Below, in pieces: positions 23,301-34,427 of a DNA stretch of 64,000 bases. The notes beneath the pieces were generated by a model. The model ran no database searches. It saw only the letters and a list, made by a program, of their open reading frames with translations, and was not told where the DNA came from. Made by a program: the position numbers and the translations under genes. Numbering within the stretch: the stretch's first letter is position 1; every line of letters begins with the position of its first letter. The stretch is from positions 8,652,492-8,716,491 of the forward strand of contig CM032804.1 of the NCBI GenBank assembly GCA_019155185.1. The letters run 5' to 3'. This stretch comes from Beaufortia kweichowensis (lineage: Eukaryota > Chordata > Actinopteri > Cypriniformes > Gastromyzontidae).

Positions 23301-26300
23301 ATGATTAGGTGTCAGTTTTTTGATAAAGTTGTGTGTAAGTAGGTTACCATGTGTGTCTGCCTAAACATTTAGCTCTTCTAACCTTTACATCTCTGTGGTG
23401 TTGTCAGGTTACAGTCCTGGAGGATATCCTGGTGTTGGACGTGGTATGTACCCCCTTCCTGTGCATAAATAGCATAAAAATACCCCTTATTTATTTCTGT
23501 GTTCTTAAACTCAAGTTATGACTAATGTGTCTTTATTTACTTTAGCATTCACGAGTGACCAACATACTACTGAATATCTTTGTTTACACCATAATTTGTT
23601 TGTTTATTTCAGATTGCCAGTTGAATGTTAACATATAATAATTGCATTACACAATCACACAAATATTTAATTGAACAAAAAAATTAATTTAATAAGTATA
23701 GAAGATATATTTTAAGTTAATATAAATATTGTTCACTTAAATAATAATAGAGTTTATAATATTAAATGAAAAATTAGTGCTCTGTTGTATGTGTGTGAAG
23801 AAGGTATGACTATAAAATATGCTAGAAACAATTTAATGAATCCTAAAAATTTTAATTTAAATAAATGCATTCAGGAATTTGACCCATGAATGAGTTGAGT
23901 ATTACAATTATTATGTAAAGTGTAATATGTACCAAAGAATTTAAGTAGTATTAACATTTTTAAAGTATTATAATATTAAAGTTTGTAAGGTACCATACCA
24001 TAGTATAAAAAGTTGCTGATATCTTCCCAGCAGTACTTCTGTATGCCACGTGTAGGCGCTGCAGAAAGGTAACGTGTTCCTACAGGACAACCTTTCCAAT
24101 CTAGCTAATCTATTGGCGTAAATGTATTAGCCATACGTTAGTCTGCACATAATGCCAGTGCAGTCTATGAAATGCATGTCCTGTGCTATCCGTCTCATTT
24201 TGGTGTGTGGAAGTTCTTATTACATGCACATTAAAGTTCTAATGGGAACAGACAGTAAACCCGTTTACTTGACCCAAACATCATTAGGGATCATTAAGAG
24301 AGTATTGCTTGATTATTTAACCCACTGTCACGTGAGCCACACATTTTATTATCGTGTTAAACATCTTAAATGTGAATGCGTAGTTCTTATCCTGATGTGT
24401 ATGATATGATACAGGAGTAGGTGTGTCTGCTGCCCAAGGGGCTCGAGCTGATGGTAAATTCTTCACTGTTTTCTGTTCTAGCCGGCCATAAATCAATGTG
24501 CATGCTATAACAAAAGATGTCAAAAAACAATAATGTTCATTTTCTTCCAGAATGGGTGTTTTCTAAACTATCATTAACAGAAAGATTTTGTGATCTTCAG
24601 GATATGGTGTCCCAGCAGGAAAGCCCACAGGGCAAAGCTCAAAACCATCAAAACTGGGTAAACCATCCAATCCTAACTCATTCTTCTTCCTTTTTCAGTT
24701 TATATTTTAGGTATTTTCGTTCACAAATCATCAACAATCATTTACACAGCTTTCACAGCTCCAAAAAATCCACTACTGGTCAGAACTGTTACAGACTGGA
24801 CTAATGTCAATAATCATGTAGGACTAATGACTTCAGGGACTGCTAGCCTTCATTTTTGATGCCACAAGGACAAATATGAAAACGTGTCCTGAAGAGAACA
24901 TGCAGCTGTGCAAACAGATAAGGAGTTTAAAAAGCAGAATAATTTTTAGGTGTCTGTGAAATAACCACGTGTGCAACATGGAATATCCTTTTTATGTGAC
25001 TCACTAATGTAATCTTTGTTTCCAGTTGATATGTCTAGGTTTACAGGTGTTGGGCCCAGAGTTGGCCAAACCATGTCACAGGCAGAAAGGGGAAATGGTA
25101 AACCTCCATGTGTGCTTTCACACCTTTTTCTCAGTCTGCTTTTATAAATGTTTGTTTACAACATTCAAGCTATTTACACTGCATGATACCCTGATCACAC
25201 CGTGTCCTAACCAGACGCGACACAATGTCACAACACATTTTTGAAGGTGTCTTTTACATGTTACTTCTATATTGTCAACGCATCTGGTCGCGTCTGGTTA
25301 TGACACAGTGTCAATAGAAAAACAAGCAATCCCACGAAAGGAAATACACAATGCTTCTTAAGATATATATATATATATATGTTTCCTGTTACTCTGCTAT
25401 ACACATCTGTCCTACAATATGTTAAATTTTGGTTTTCTTTGATAGAGCACCATCTCTTCCACCCTCACATCACTGTCTGCTGCTGTTAGAAATATTTTTT
25501 TAAATTGAAACTAAACTCTGGATAGTGGCCTTCCAGGACTACAGCTGTGGTCTGTGGACAGTATTTGTGTCCATTGTCTTTTAATGGCAAAGACAATTTG
25601 GCTGTTTATCTAAGTGGAATTGCACATGGTAACTCTAGTTGCGGTCTGTACAGTAGGTTACCCTTCAGGACCAGGAGTGACCAGTGGCGTGAGGGCTCAG
25701 ATTAAGGGTAAACACAATCCATCTCCACTTAGTCCAAGGATACTGCATAGAATAAGTGACATGTGGGACTTTGAGTGTTGAGATAAATCACTGTTGTGAT
25801 ACAATACAGGAGCAGTCTTGCCTAACGGACAGGGCACCGCACCATCCAGAACTGGTAAAATTCTTACAGGTTTATTGCAAATGCATGTCACTAGGTGGTG
25901 TTTTCCCCAGTCTAACATCAATACAGTAATCCAGCTATCATAAAATGAAATAAATATATAACATATGAATTCAATAAGAGTTTTCAGTGGACTGGAAAAA
26001 TGGACCACCGCTCCTTGTGGGTGCTTTTCTTTCTCTACCACAGCTTTTTCTTTTACTTTTCATTGTTGTGTGTGCTGGACTAATGCCTCAAAATCTATTT
26101 CTTGAGGCCGTTCTTGGTGTGCTTTACCTAAACCTTTGTGTCTCCAGCTCTCCTCTAAACCCATGTATGTTCACATGCATGTTGGAATATTTTCTCCCAC
26201 AGGTCACAAGTATGGACCAATCAAACTGTGAAAAACTTGCATGATCTCTCTGTTCTACAGGCCCCTGACTGATCATGTTTTTCTATACTGGACATACTTT

Positions 26301-29300
26301 GTTTTTATAAAAATACTATTACAATTAGCGTGCTTGTATTTTACAGGGTACCTTGGTGCTGCTGGCTATCTTGGAACTGGTCTTCCTGATGGATATGGAG
26401 CAGGTATATGTTTGCTTTTCTAGAATTTGAAACAAATTTAATATAAATGAATATGTACTATAGTATAGTCTATGTATAATTTGATAACATTTAATTTATT
26501 GCTGATAAAGGTTTTGGAGCAGGTCTATATCCACAGGGAGTTCGAGGAGGAAAGCAGATTGGTAAAGTCATTTTTTTTCTTAGAAATGTAAACTTTTTAA
26601 TCATATTGTTGAGGCTGGGGCTAGTTGTCACAAAAGCTGCATTTCATTATACAGTTTCTATTAGTTGAAAACGACTTTTGCAATCTTTTACATTTTTACT
26701 GCTTAAAGAATTGTTTTGAACAGTACAGGAGTTTCCATTGTGACATATTAACCTATATAGTGTCCCGACACAGACGGTGGTTTCCTGCTGTACTTTATCT
26801 GTTCTGATCTCTGTTTGTACTGAAGTGAAATGCAGCATTTTCAAGTGGTGCATTAAACACACAGTCCAAGTGTGGTCGGATCAGCAGTCTGCTGGTTCAG
26901 CACAAAGTCAAGATCAGCTTTAGAAGCAAAGAGCTTCTCTAAGGCCTCTGAGGTGTCTGATATCAGGAAACATGCTTCTACAAGAAGCACCTTAAATTTC
27001 ACACTGTGCGTTTTTCTTTTCCCCTGAAACATTTTGGTTGTCAAGTGGTCGACCTTGACTAAAAAAACAAAGCACTTCCTGTGTTACTTTTACACATTGT
27101 CATTGTTTCCTAGCACCCAGCTTTTATAAAACGTTTTGAACACTTCTTTACTTTCTTTAATAAGATTGAATATTCTCTTTTCAGCAGGCTACAGTAATGG
27201 ATTTGGCAGTGAACTTTATGGTGCTGCAGATGGATATGGGGCAGGTGAGTCTGTCTTGTTTGTCTGTCTGTCTGTCTAGGTAAGTGCAGTATCGCTTGGT
27301 CACTAGAGAGAGCAGCTTTATTTACACTTATGCAAATATAAATTGAGCAAGACTGCAATTTACAGCATGTAAAAATACTAATGGAAAGCCATGTATTTTT
27401 GCATACCTTAACTAAAAGCAACATCATCTGCATGACAAGTCAATTACAGAGGTCAACCTTCCCTCCTGCAGGTCTCGGAGCTGCAGGTCTCGGAGCTGCC
27501 GGTCTCGGACCTGCCGGTCTCGGACCTGCCGGTCTCGGTGCTGCCGGTCTCGGTGCTGCTGGTCTTGGTGCTGCCGGTTTTGGTCCAGGTCTGCTTGCGA
27601 GCACTGGTCTAGGCTCTGATGCCAAGGCAAGAAAGTACGGTAAGAATACAATGGCTAATGGTCTACCATAAGCTATAAGACAGTTCATTCATTGTTTATG
27701 AATGATTCTTGCCAACCCATATGATCAGTCATGCTTAAGACTGTACTTCTCCATCTGTTCTAAATGTCACTTTAATCCTCCTCCTGTGTGGTTGCCTGAT
27801 CCTCTGATACCTCTGATTTGTCTAAAGGGGCAGGAGGGGTACTTGGGGCTGCAGGATCCTTGCCCTACGGAGGCCAGCCTGTGGTTTCAGCTGGGCTTGG
27901 CCCTCAAGGCAAGACTGGTAGCTATGGTGAAACTACATACGGAGATATTCCAACACTCGGGCCTGACTCTGGCCTGGGTTCGTGCAGTGCACATATTTGT
28001 CATTCAAATGCAGCATGCAAATCTCATTTTTTGGCTTTCCTGATGCTTTGCCTGAGGATTTGACATATGAATGTGTATATGAGAACGAGAAGGAGAGAGT
28101 AATGCTATTTTAAAGAGAATAAATATATAAATGAACATAAATATTAGATTATTAAATAACTAAGCAACTCATCCTCTGTCTTTCTTTTAGGTGCTGCAGG
28201 TGCAGGAGCATTGGATCCTTTAGTAGGTAATTGCAAGTCTTAGTAAGCATATTTATGAATAATTACACTCTTTTTATAATGTCAAACATTCTGCTACCCA
28301 AATATTACTCTGTATATCACACAGCTGGAGGTGCAGGTCAGCTCCCCTACAGCGCACCGGTCATTGCAGCTGGACTTGAGGGTAAGTTAGCAGTATAGGA
28401 TGTCTTTTGTCAGCCCGTCTGATTTTGAAAAGCAGCTGCTAATGATATCCTTTGTTAAATAATAAAAATGGATTCTGAGTTAATTATAATACAATATACA
28501 TGGAATTATTGCAATTTTGGTTTCAATGTTTGCAGAGAAATTAACATCATGTCATTATAAATTAATTTGTTTATTTGTTCTAGATCATTAGACATAGTTT
28601 GAAAGCTTGTCTGTAACCAGTTGACAAGCCATTGGTTTCATACACAAAATTCACGATGTTAACATTTTTGACCCACAGGTGATGCTGGATACCCGTATGG
28701 TGCAGAGCAACTCGGTTTGGGAGCCGATGTTGCGAAGGCATCTGCCAAATATGGTGCGAATACATATTTAATTAAAGTAGCATACAAAATGTTATGGTAT
28801 TGTATTGTACAAATCTATACAGGTCATAAGGCATGTCTACCTTTATGTGTCTCCTTGTCACATTTATGGCTTTCAGACATCAATGACCAGACCTAATCAC
28901 AGTAATAAAAGAAAGTATAAATACCTTTGACGAATAACAAGTGTCTTTACTGCTCATATGTAGGTGCAGGAGGTTTTGGAGCTGCGCTGAGTACCGGCAG
29001 TCAGAGTGCTTATACTGGTGAGTACTGATGCAACTCCAATTACACAAGCTGGCAAGTTTTGACATCTCCAGTGTGTCCAGTTAATGTTCTGTTTATTTTT
29101 CTTCTACAGGACAGAAGGATGGAAGTAAGGCAGGCCTCGGTGGTGTTTATGGAAATGGATTCAAAGGTAGATGAAGCAATAGCTATGTATTTGTCAGACA
29201 TGTTTATTTAAAGCAACTTGCAATTGTATTTTCTTAGTTTGGTGATTTTTGCATTGAGCTACATGGACGTGCATTCTTAATGCAACATTTTGTGTTTCCT

Positions 29301-29357
29301 GTTTAATTAAATTCATGCTCATCCTTCTGATCCATCACTTCTGTTTCTTTAGGTTGA
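20392..29357 (+). CDS. Elastin-like (tropoelastin-type) secreted Gly-rich protein
   Basis: Twenty-four coding exons: 20392-20458, 22030-22077, 22356-22421, 22563-22580, 22693-22761, 22872-22979, 23089-23121, 23408-23443, 24415-24453, 24601-24657, 25026-25097, 25657-25707, 25810-25854, 26347-26403, 26511-26561, 27188-27244, 27472-27639, 27828-27977, 28191-28226, 28325-28381, 28679-28753, 28964-29017, 29110-29166 and 29353-29357. They give 491 residues. The N-terminus is a hydrophobic signal peptide (~1-20). Gly/Ala/Leu-rich hydrophobic exons alternate with Lys-bearing ones. DAKARKYG and DVAKASAKYG match elastin's KA..KYG cross-linking type, and GKPAKTAG and AGKPTG resemble KP-type domains. Every internal exon is a multiple of three and split after the first codon base, as known for elastin genes. 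The product would be an extracellular elastic-fibre monomer cross-linked by lysyl oxidase. Oddities: there is no C-terminal Cys pair or RKRK-like tail (it ends NGFKG), few VPGVG-type motifs, and the neighbours are not those of ELN. Some small exons may be missed. Confidence 0.78.
25202..25306. repeat. Inverted repeat / hairpin in an elastin-like intron
   Basis: GTGTCCTAACCAGACGCGAC at 25202-25221 pairs with GTCGCGTCTGGTTATGACAC at 25287-25306, with one mismatch in 20. The loop is about 65 bp. It is likely a small MITE relic; no target-site duplication is clear. Confidence 0.6.
25362..25380. repeat. (AT)n microsatellite
   Basis: About nine AT dinucleotides in the elastin-like intron after the 25026-25097 exon. 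Confidence 0.8.
27472..27585 (+). repeat. Coding 15-bp minisatellite (GLGAA/GLGPA pentapeptides)
   Basis: Seven consecutive units close to GGTCTCGGAGCTGCC encode GLG(A/P)A and then GFGPG, inside the largest elastin-like exon. Third-base variation (CTC/CTT, GGA/GGT, GCC/GCT/GCA) shows the units are not brand new. It is the main elastic-like hydrophobic block, placed directly before a KARKYG cross-link motif. Confidence 0.9.
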
Positions 29358-30526
29358 TTTCTGATGCCCAGCTATTGTAAACCTCGGCAGTGTTTTATGG
29401 TCCCTTTTTAAGTAGTGCTCCTCACCATTGTGCAGTTTGTGACATAGTGTTGTAAGGCACCTTATTTTAGCTTTACTTGTGCCATTTATGTGGGCATGTG
29501 TGTTTTTGTTTGTATGTGTGTTGTGTTTATAATTGTGGTCCATAATGTGTTTGTGTTCGTTCCCCACAGTCTCTGTTGTTTATTTGTTTTGCTCAGTGGA
29601 GAGTTTTTTTTCCCCTGTGTGTCTAACTAAAACATGCTAAGCATTTCATTGGCTGTTATTTTAATTCTTATGAAACACTAAATATTCCACCTTCTTGTTT
29701 GACTCCGTAGTGTTTGTTTGTGAAAGACAACATGCGGTATATGCATATGAATGTCATTTGAAACTCTTTAATAGCACAATAACAATCAGGTTTAAATGCA
29801 CAACTTCAATCAGATTACAGACTAATGAAAATATCCGCAACTGAAAAGATGCTTTTTTATTTCTAGTGTGAAAACACTACCTTTGATCTTATCATATTAA
29901 AGCTCCTAATAACTCTATCAAAATCTTATAAGATCTCACAAGGGTCTATGATGTTCTCACCTATCATCCGTTCACAGGAAAACCACATTACAAGCATCCT
30001 GTTTCACACCACAGAGACTCCAGTTAAGTTGAAAAAGGAATTAGAGATATAATGTTACAGCAACAGAGTTACACAAAAGAGAAAATCAGTCCGCTAGAGT
30101 AACATCAAGCTTACAATTGTGCCTTTTGAGATTTTAATTAAGCTGTGACATAAAGTATTAATTAGGAGTAATAAAACATTTGCGCACTCATATTTTTTAC
30201 ACAAATAAAATACAGTATCATAGTCATGGTATCATAGTAATCTTGAAAAGATACAGATACTTATATATAATAAGAATAATAATGACAGTAAAATGACTTA
30301 ATATCAATAGCATTTAAAAAATTGCACATCTTATGCAATAATCTTATTTTTAAGCAATATTTAAAAAAACATTAAAGGACAGAAAATAAATACTTACTGA
30401 GCATGTCCTCTAAAGCTAAGTAATGTTAAAGCATGATATTAAATAGGTGATAAATACACAGCTAATCAGGCGATCAGGCTTTAATCCTAAATACATTATG
30501 TGATTCTAACCAAAGCCAAAACTGTA
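29358..30526. other. 3' UTR of the elastin-like gene and intergenic DNA before the perforin cluster
   Basis: No coding region. A plausible AATAAA at 30170-30175 would give a 3' UTR of about 0.8 kb. The perforin copy at 30527 ends from the opposite strand. Confidence 0.5.
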
Positions 30527-32748
30527 TTACAGAATAGTTTTATTACTGTAATTTGTCTTCTGGTTCACAAAAAGTTTATCCAAAAGCACTCCTTTGTTCA
30601 TTAGCATTTCTACAGGCACAGGCCTTGCATTTCGAGACACATAGACCTTCTCCAGGTGGACGTTCATGGGAGAACCAACATACTTTGAGCAATAAGGGCC
30701 AGACAAACTCGGGGCACATGTCACTTCTGTTTTGTAGAACAGCACGCCGTGATTTAAACTGCAGAAATTCTCAGTCTGACCTGCTTTTATAGGTACTTCA
30801 CAGGTTCCCAGCAAATCATCATCCCATTTATTATCTTCATCCCACACCTCCAGTTTCAATTTGTCATTCTCTGACAATACAACATCACCCAGATTGAAAG
30901 TTTCTTCCCCAGTAGGGTGAATTATTATTCAAGATCATATTGGTACTTCCCACCTTCACATTGTGTTTGTCAAACACTTTAACGTATGCATCAGTTGCTG
31001 AGACTTGGTCACCCCACAGGTCTTGCGCCCTCACAATGGTGACCGTTACCCGAGCAAGTCCACGCTTAGACGGACAACAGTTGGGTGTAATCCCGGGATT
31101 ATTGTGACACGTGCAGACGCAGGGATCTTTTGAATTAGATTTAATGCCACTCTTGCAAGATTCAGAGCAGTTCCTCCAAAGCGATTTTTCTAGGATGTAG
31201 TTATGGATGGCTTTGCGCAGATGCTTGCGCACTGGATCTTTGGTGGAGAGCAGCTCGTGCAAGGGCTCCAAAGAATAAGAAATCACATCAGGGTTTGTGG
31301 GTAGAGTTGTGAGCCATTCCTTGTAGGCAGCCGGGTCTTTACTTCCCGAGAAGAGAAGCTCAGGTTCTGTGGTGTGACCTCCAGTGACCTCAGTAAGCCT
31401 GTGAAGAACACAATGTTAATTTGAGACTTAACAAAAGTAAAACTAGCCATTGTTTAATACCCACCTGTCTTGAAAGCGGTTGGAGAAACTGCTTTTGCTT
31501 TCCGTTTTGTCTTTGTCTTCATTACAATGCTTAGTTTGTGCTTTCATGTCGGCTTTCCCAAGAATATTGACGTTTGCCTCCACATCTAAACATATCTTCA
31601 CCTCTTCCGCGCTTAAGCCCTGTAGAGCAGTCTCACACTGTTTGATGCTGGTCACAGAATGCACACTTCCACCAAGAGATACCTGGCAAAAGAAAAAAGG
31701 GTGGCAAGTGGAGTTCATGTGCCAGTCCTTTTGCATTTTAGGCCTTTATATTTTAAACACAAGACAGAATTTGCATTACGTGCATGCATTTGGCAGACAC
31801 TTTTATTCAAATCAACTTTTGTTCCAGCTCTCATGAGAATCAAATCCATGACTTTAACCTCTACTAGCCGAGCTGTACAATGCGAGTGATTTCAACAAAT
31901 ACGTACATTTTAAATGGTGTAAAAACCATTACCTTAGTGATATAATGGGTTCCATAGATGTTAATGAACTTGTCGAAGCGTGGTTTAAAATCAATATTGT
32001 ATGTCTTGGGAAGTTCCTTCAAAGAGCGTTTAAAATCATAGTTGAGAACAGGCTTATTAGAGACCCTGTAGCTATAGAAAGACATGAAAACATTGACATG
32101 TTTTAGAACATGTAGGTGCAGATTACATAATGTACATAATGTGACATAATGATTATGTAATTTTATACTTTGTTCCTTTTATTCAAAGAAGAAGAAAATA
32201 TTCAATGAATCAGTGAGAAGTAGTGCGCTATTGTACCTGTAATAAGCACACGAAACGCTTTGACTGGCAAAACTGAACTTGTCTTTTTTGGTCTTCTCCA
32301 TGGAGTACTCTGCAAGCTTGGAGTTAGTTCCAGCCATAATGAATGAGCCTTGATTTTGACTAATGTCTATTCCCAAGTTCATCCCCCAGTTATTCTCAAT
32401 AGATGAGCTGCTGGAGCTGACCAGCTCTTCACTGGACTCATAGAGAGAACTGGAGATTTTCATACTGCACTTCTGACTGGGTCTCCAGTCCACCACAGAT
32501 AGAGGAAGCTTTTGTTTTTCACCACCCATGTAGGGATTCTTACAAATTGTGCATGATTTATCCTTTTGACTAAAGACGCTTGTGTTGATTACGAAAGCTC
32601 CCTTGCGCTGCATCTTGGTCACATCATATCCTTCCCCAGCCAGGTTTGATCCAGGGGCAAAGTTTGCTTCTGCACATTCTCTTGGTGTGCCTTTAGTGCA
32701 TGACTGCACATTGGGCAGAAGAAAATAAATAACAAGTCCTGCCCACAT
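30527..32748 (-). pseudogene. Perforin-1-like gene, frameshifted in the C2 domain
   Basis: Exons on the minus strand are 32748-32237, 32071-31933, 31682-31465 and 31398 downward. Exons 2 and 3 are exactly as long as in the neighbouring copy (139 and 218 nt). The start at 32748 opens a signal peptide (MWAGLVIYFLLPNVQS). A MACPF pore-forming domain follows, with the signature IYGTHYITK and the SVVDWRPSQKC segment, then a Cys-rich shelf and a C2 domain. Near 30896 one extra base relative to the neighbour shifts the frame, and a TGA at 30887-30885 ends the product at about 460 residues. The rest of the C2 domain, including the Asp-rich calcium-loop motif WDEDNKWDDD, continues open in another frame to 30527. 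Perforin needs its C2 domain for calcium-dependent membrane binding, so the truncated product is probably inactive unless the shift is an assembly error. A noncoding 5' exon probably ends at 33092. Confidence 0.8.
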
Positions 32749-33091
32749 GATCTTTCCTATGAAAGACAAAAAATGATAATTACACAAATGGAAAAGGAAA
32801 TTTTAATTGTAACTCAATCAAGTGACTGTATGTGTTGCAGGACAGCTGTACTGGAATATTAACTGTTAATAATGTGTTGTTGTGTATGAACAACATGACG
32901 GGGTATAAGAGTTATCTTATTCTAAGGTGCTTTATGAAATTGTTTTTAAGACAGTTTAGTAGATTGTGCCTTTAGGAATGATAGAAAAAAAAATTAAAAA
33001 GAAAAATTTGTTTACTTCCATAGTCTTCACAGCTAACATTACAAAAGGGATCATATAGTCTCTTAAAGGTGATGTAAAATTCTGTTCTTAC

Positions 33092-33115
33092 CTTGAGCTA
33101 CTGTTGTCTGAAGGG
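33092..33115 (-). other. Candidate noncoding 5' exon of the first perforin gene
   Basis: CTCAAG|GTAAGAAC gives a strong donor at 33091 on the minus strand. It could splice to the acceptor ATAG at 32757-32760, eight bases upstream of the start codon. The 5' limit is unknown and there is no TATA box at a convincing distance. Confidence 0.4.
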
Positions 33116-33454
33116 TGTTTGTGAGTGTAAGTGTGTAACATGTGAGGGGGTACGTGTAATATGCTTGTGGGTGGGCTTTACCGTTATATGCTACCAATAA
33201 AAAAAGACTATACTGGGGGTATGGTTTGTTAGTTTAGAGGAATTATGTGGTCTCGAAGAGCCACTGCAGTACTCAAAATGCTTTGTGGTGCGACAGGAAG
33301 ATCGATGCAAGTCAGTGGAACCTGTGAGTATTCATTTACACATCAACCTTTGCATGGTCAAAATAATTCACAATGTGTAGTGAGGAGGTTGTAAACCTTC
33401 ATAAAAGCACAGAAACAGTCAGATCAAAACTGATCACAAAAAAGTTGCCGTTAG

Positions 33455-33720
33455 TCAGATGGGGTTTTATAGTTTCTCATGTGATATAAAAGACACTCTT
33501 CCCCCCACTCTCTATTCACAGGCAAGAATGACAATCATACTGCATGCGCAGCTATTTTTGTTTTTTTAATCCTCACAACTGCAAAAATATTAAAAGCTAA
33601 AGAAAATCAGTATAACAGAGTAAATAGGATATTTGCAAAGTTATTGCAAATTGGAAAGTGCAAATGCACTGATACAAAATACAGTCATTTTTTTGCTCAA
33701 ACCTTTTTGGTTCTTTTCCA
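33455..33720 (-). repeat. Duplicated perforin 3'-flank remnant
   Basis: This aligns by eye with 34136-34390, the 3' UTR and flank of the second perforin gene. Shared landmarks in order are TAGT(T/C)TCTCATG, a GTATAAAA-like stretch, AAGAATGAC, AATCATA, TGCG and TTTTTGTT. The copy has lost the poly(A) signal present at 34242-34247. Confidence 0.65.
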
Positions 33721-33810
33721 ACAAAAGGCAATGCTTATCAAAGCCCTTAATTCGGCAGAATTAATAGCAATATCTCTGTGTTGTTATCATGTCAGCACCA
33801 ATAAAATATT

Positions 33811-33985
33811 TCACTTATAAGGAAAAGCTTTTCTATAATAATCTAAGAGATTTGTAAATGCAGCATGCAGATTTAATTTGCAATTTAGTGGGGTGTGTCC
33901 CAATATATAGTTACATGTCCAACCACTGCAATGGACACATAAACAAACACCTAAAGCGATCGCTGACTCGTGTGAAAGATAAATA
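33811..33985 (-). promoter_or_regulatory. Orphan duplicate of the perforin promoter and 5' exon
   Basis: Matches 36978-37165 upstream of the second perforin gene, including GTTACA(T/C)GTCCAACCA, AATGGACACATAAAC and ACCTAAAG. The TATA element is weakened (TATATATTG at 33909-33901 instead of TATATATAAG). The splice donor of the 5' exon has changed from GT to AT at 33818-33817. No intact perforin exon follows it before the remnant at 33455-33720. Confidence 0.65.
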
Positions 33986-34241
33986 AGATATATAAAGTAT
34001 ATAAAAGTGTAAAAAGCTTAAATGTGTGTGAAAAGTGAGCATAGCCAGTATATACTGAAGAATACTATGCAAAGTGAAATCAGTTAAAAATGTAAGTTGA
34101 TTGAAAATAATCTTCAAACATTAAAAAACTGTTACTGTTAGTCATAGTAGTTGTTTAGTCTCTCATGGTATAAAACTCTTCTTGTCACACTTTTCACAAT
34201 TAAGAATGACACACAATCATATGCGCTGCTGTTTTTGTTCT

Positions 34242-34247
34242 TTTATT
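34242..34247 (-). terminator. Poly(A) signal of the second perforin gene
   Basis: TTTATT on the plus strand (AATAAA on minus), about 180 nt after the stop codon. Confidence 0.6.
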
Positions 34248-34427
34248 AACCACAAAAATGGACAAGCAAGCAATAGTAAAATATTTGATAGAATACATAC
34301 ACATATCTTGTATATCTTAGTATCAAGAAACAGACAATAAACAAACCAAAATGACAGAAAGTTGTTGCTTATTAGAAAATACAAATGCTCTCATGCAAAA
34401 CGTATATTATTATGTATAATGCATGAA

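Noticed and set aside
27440..27688. Minus-strand Pro/Arg/Ala-repeat open frame
   Set aside because: It is the shadow of the GLGAA minisatellite on the plus strand, whose frame has matching splice sites and flanking exons.
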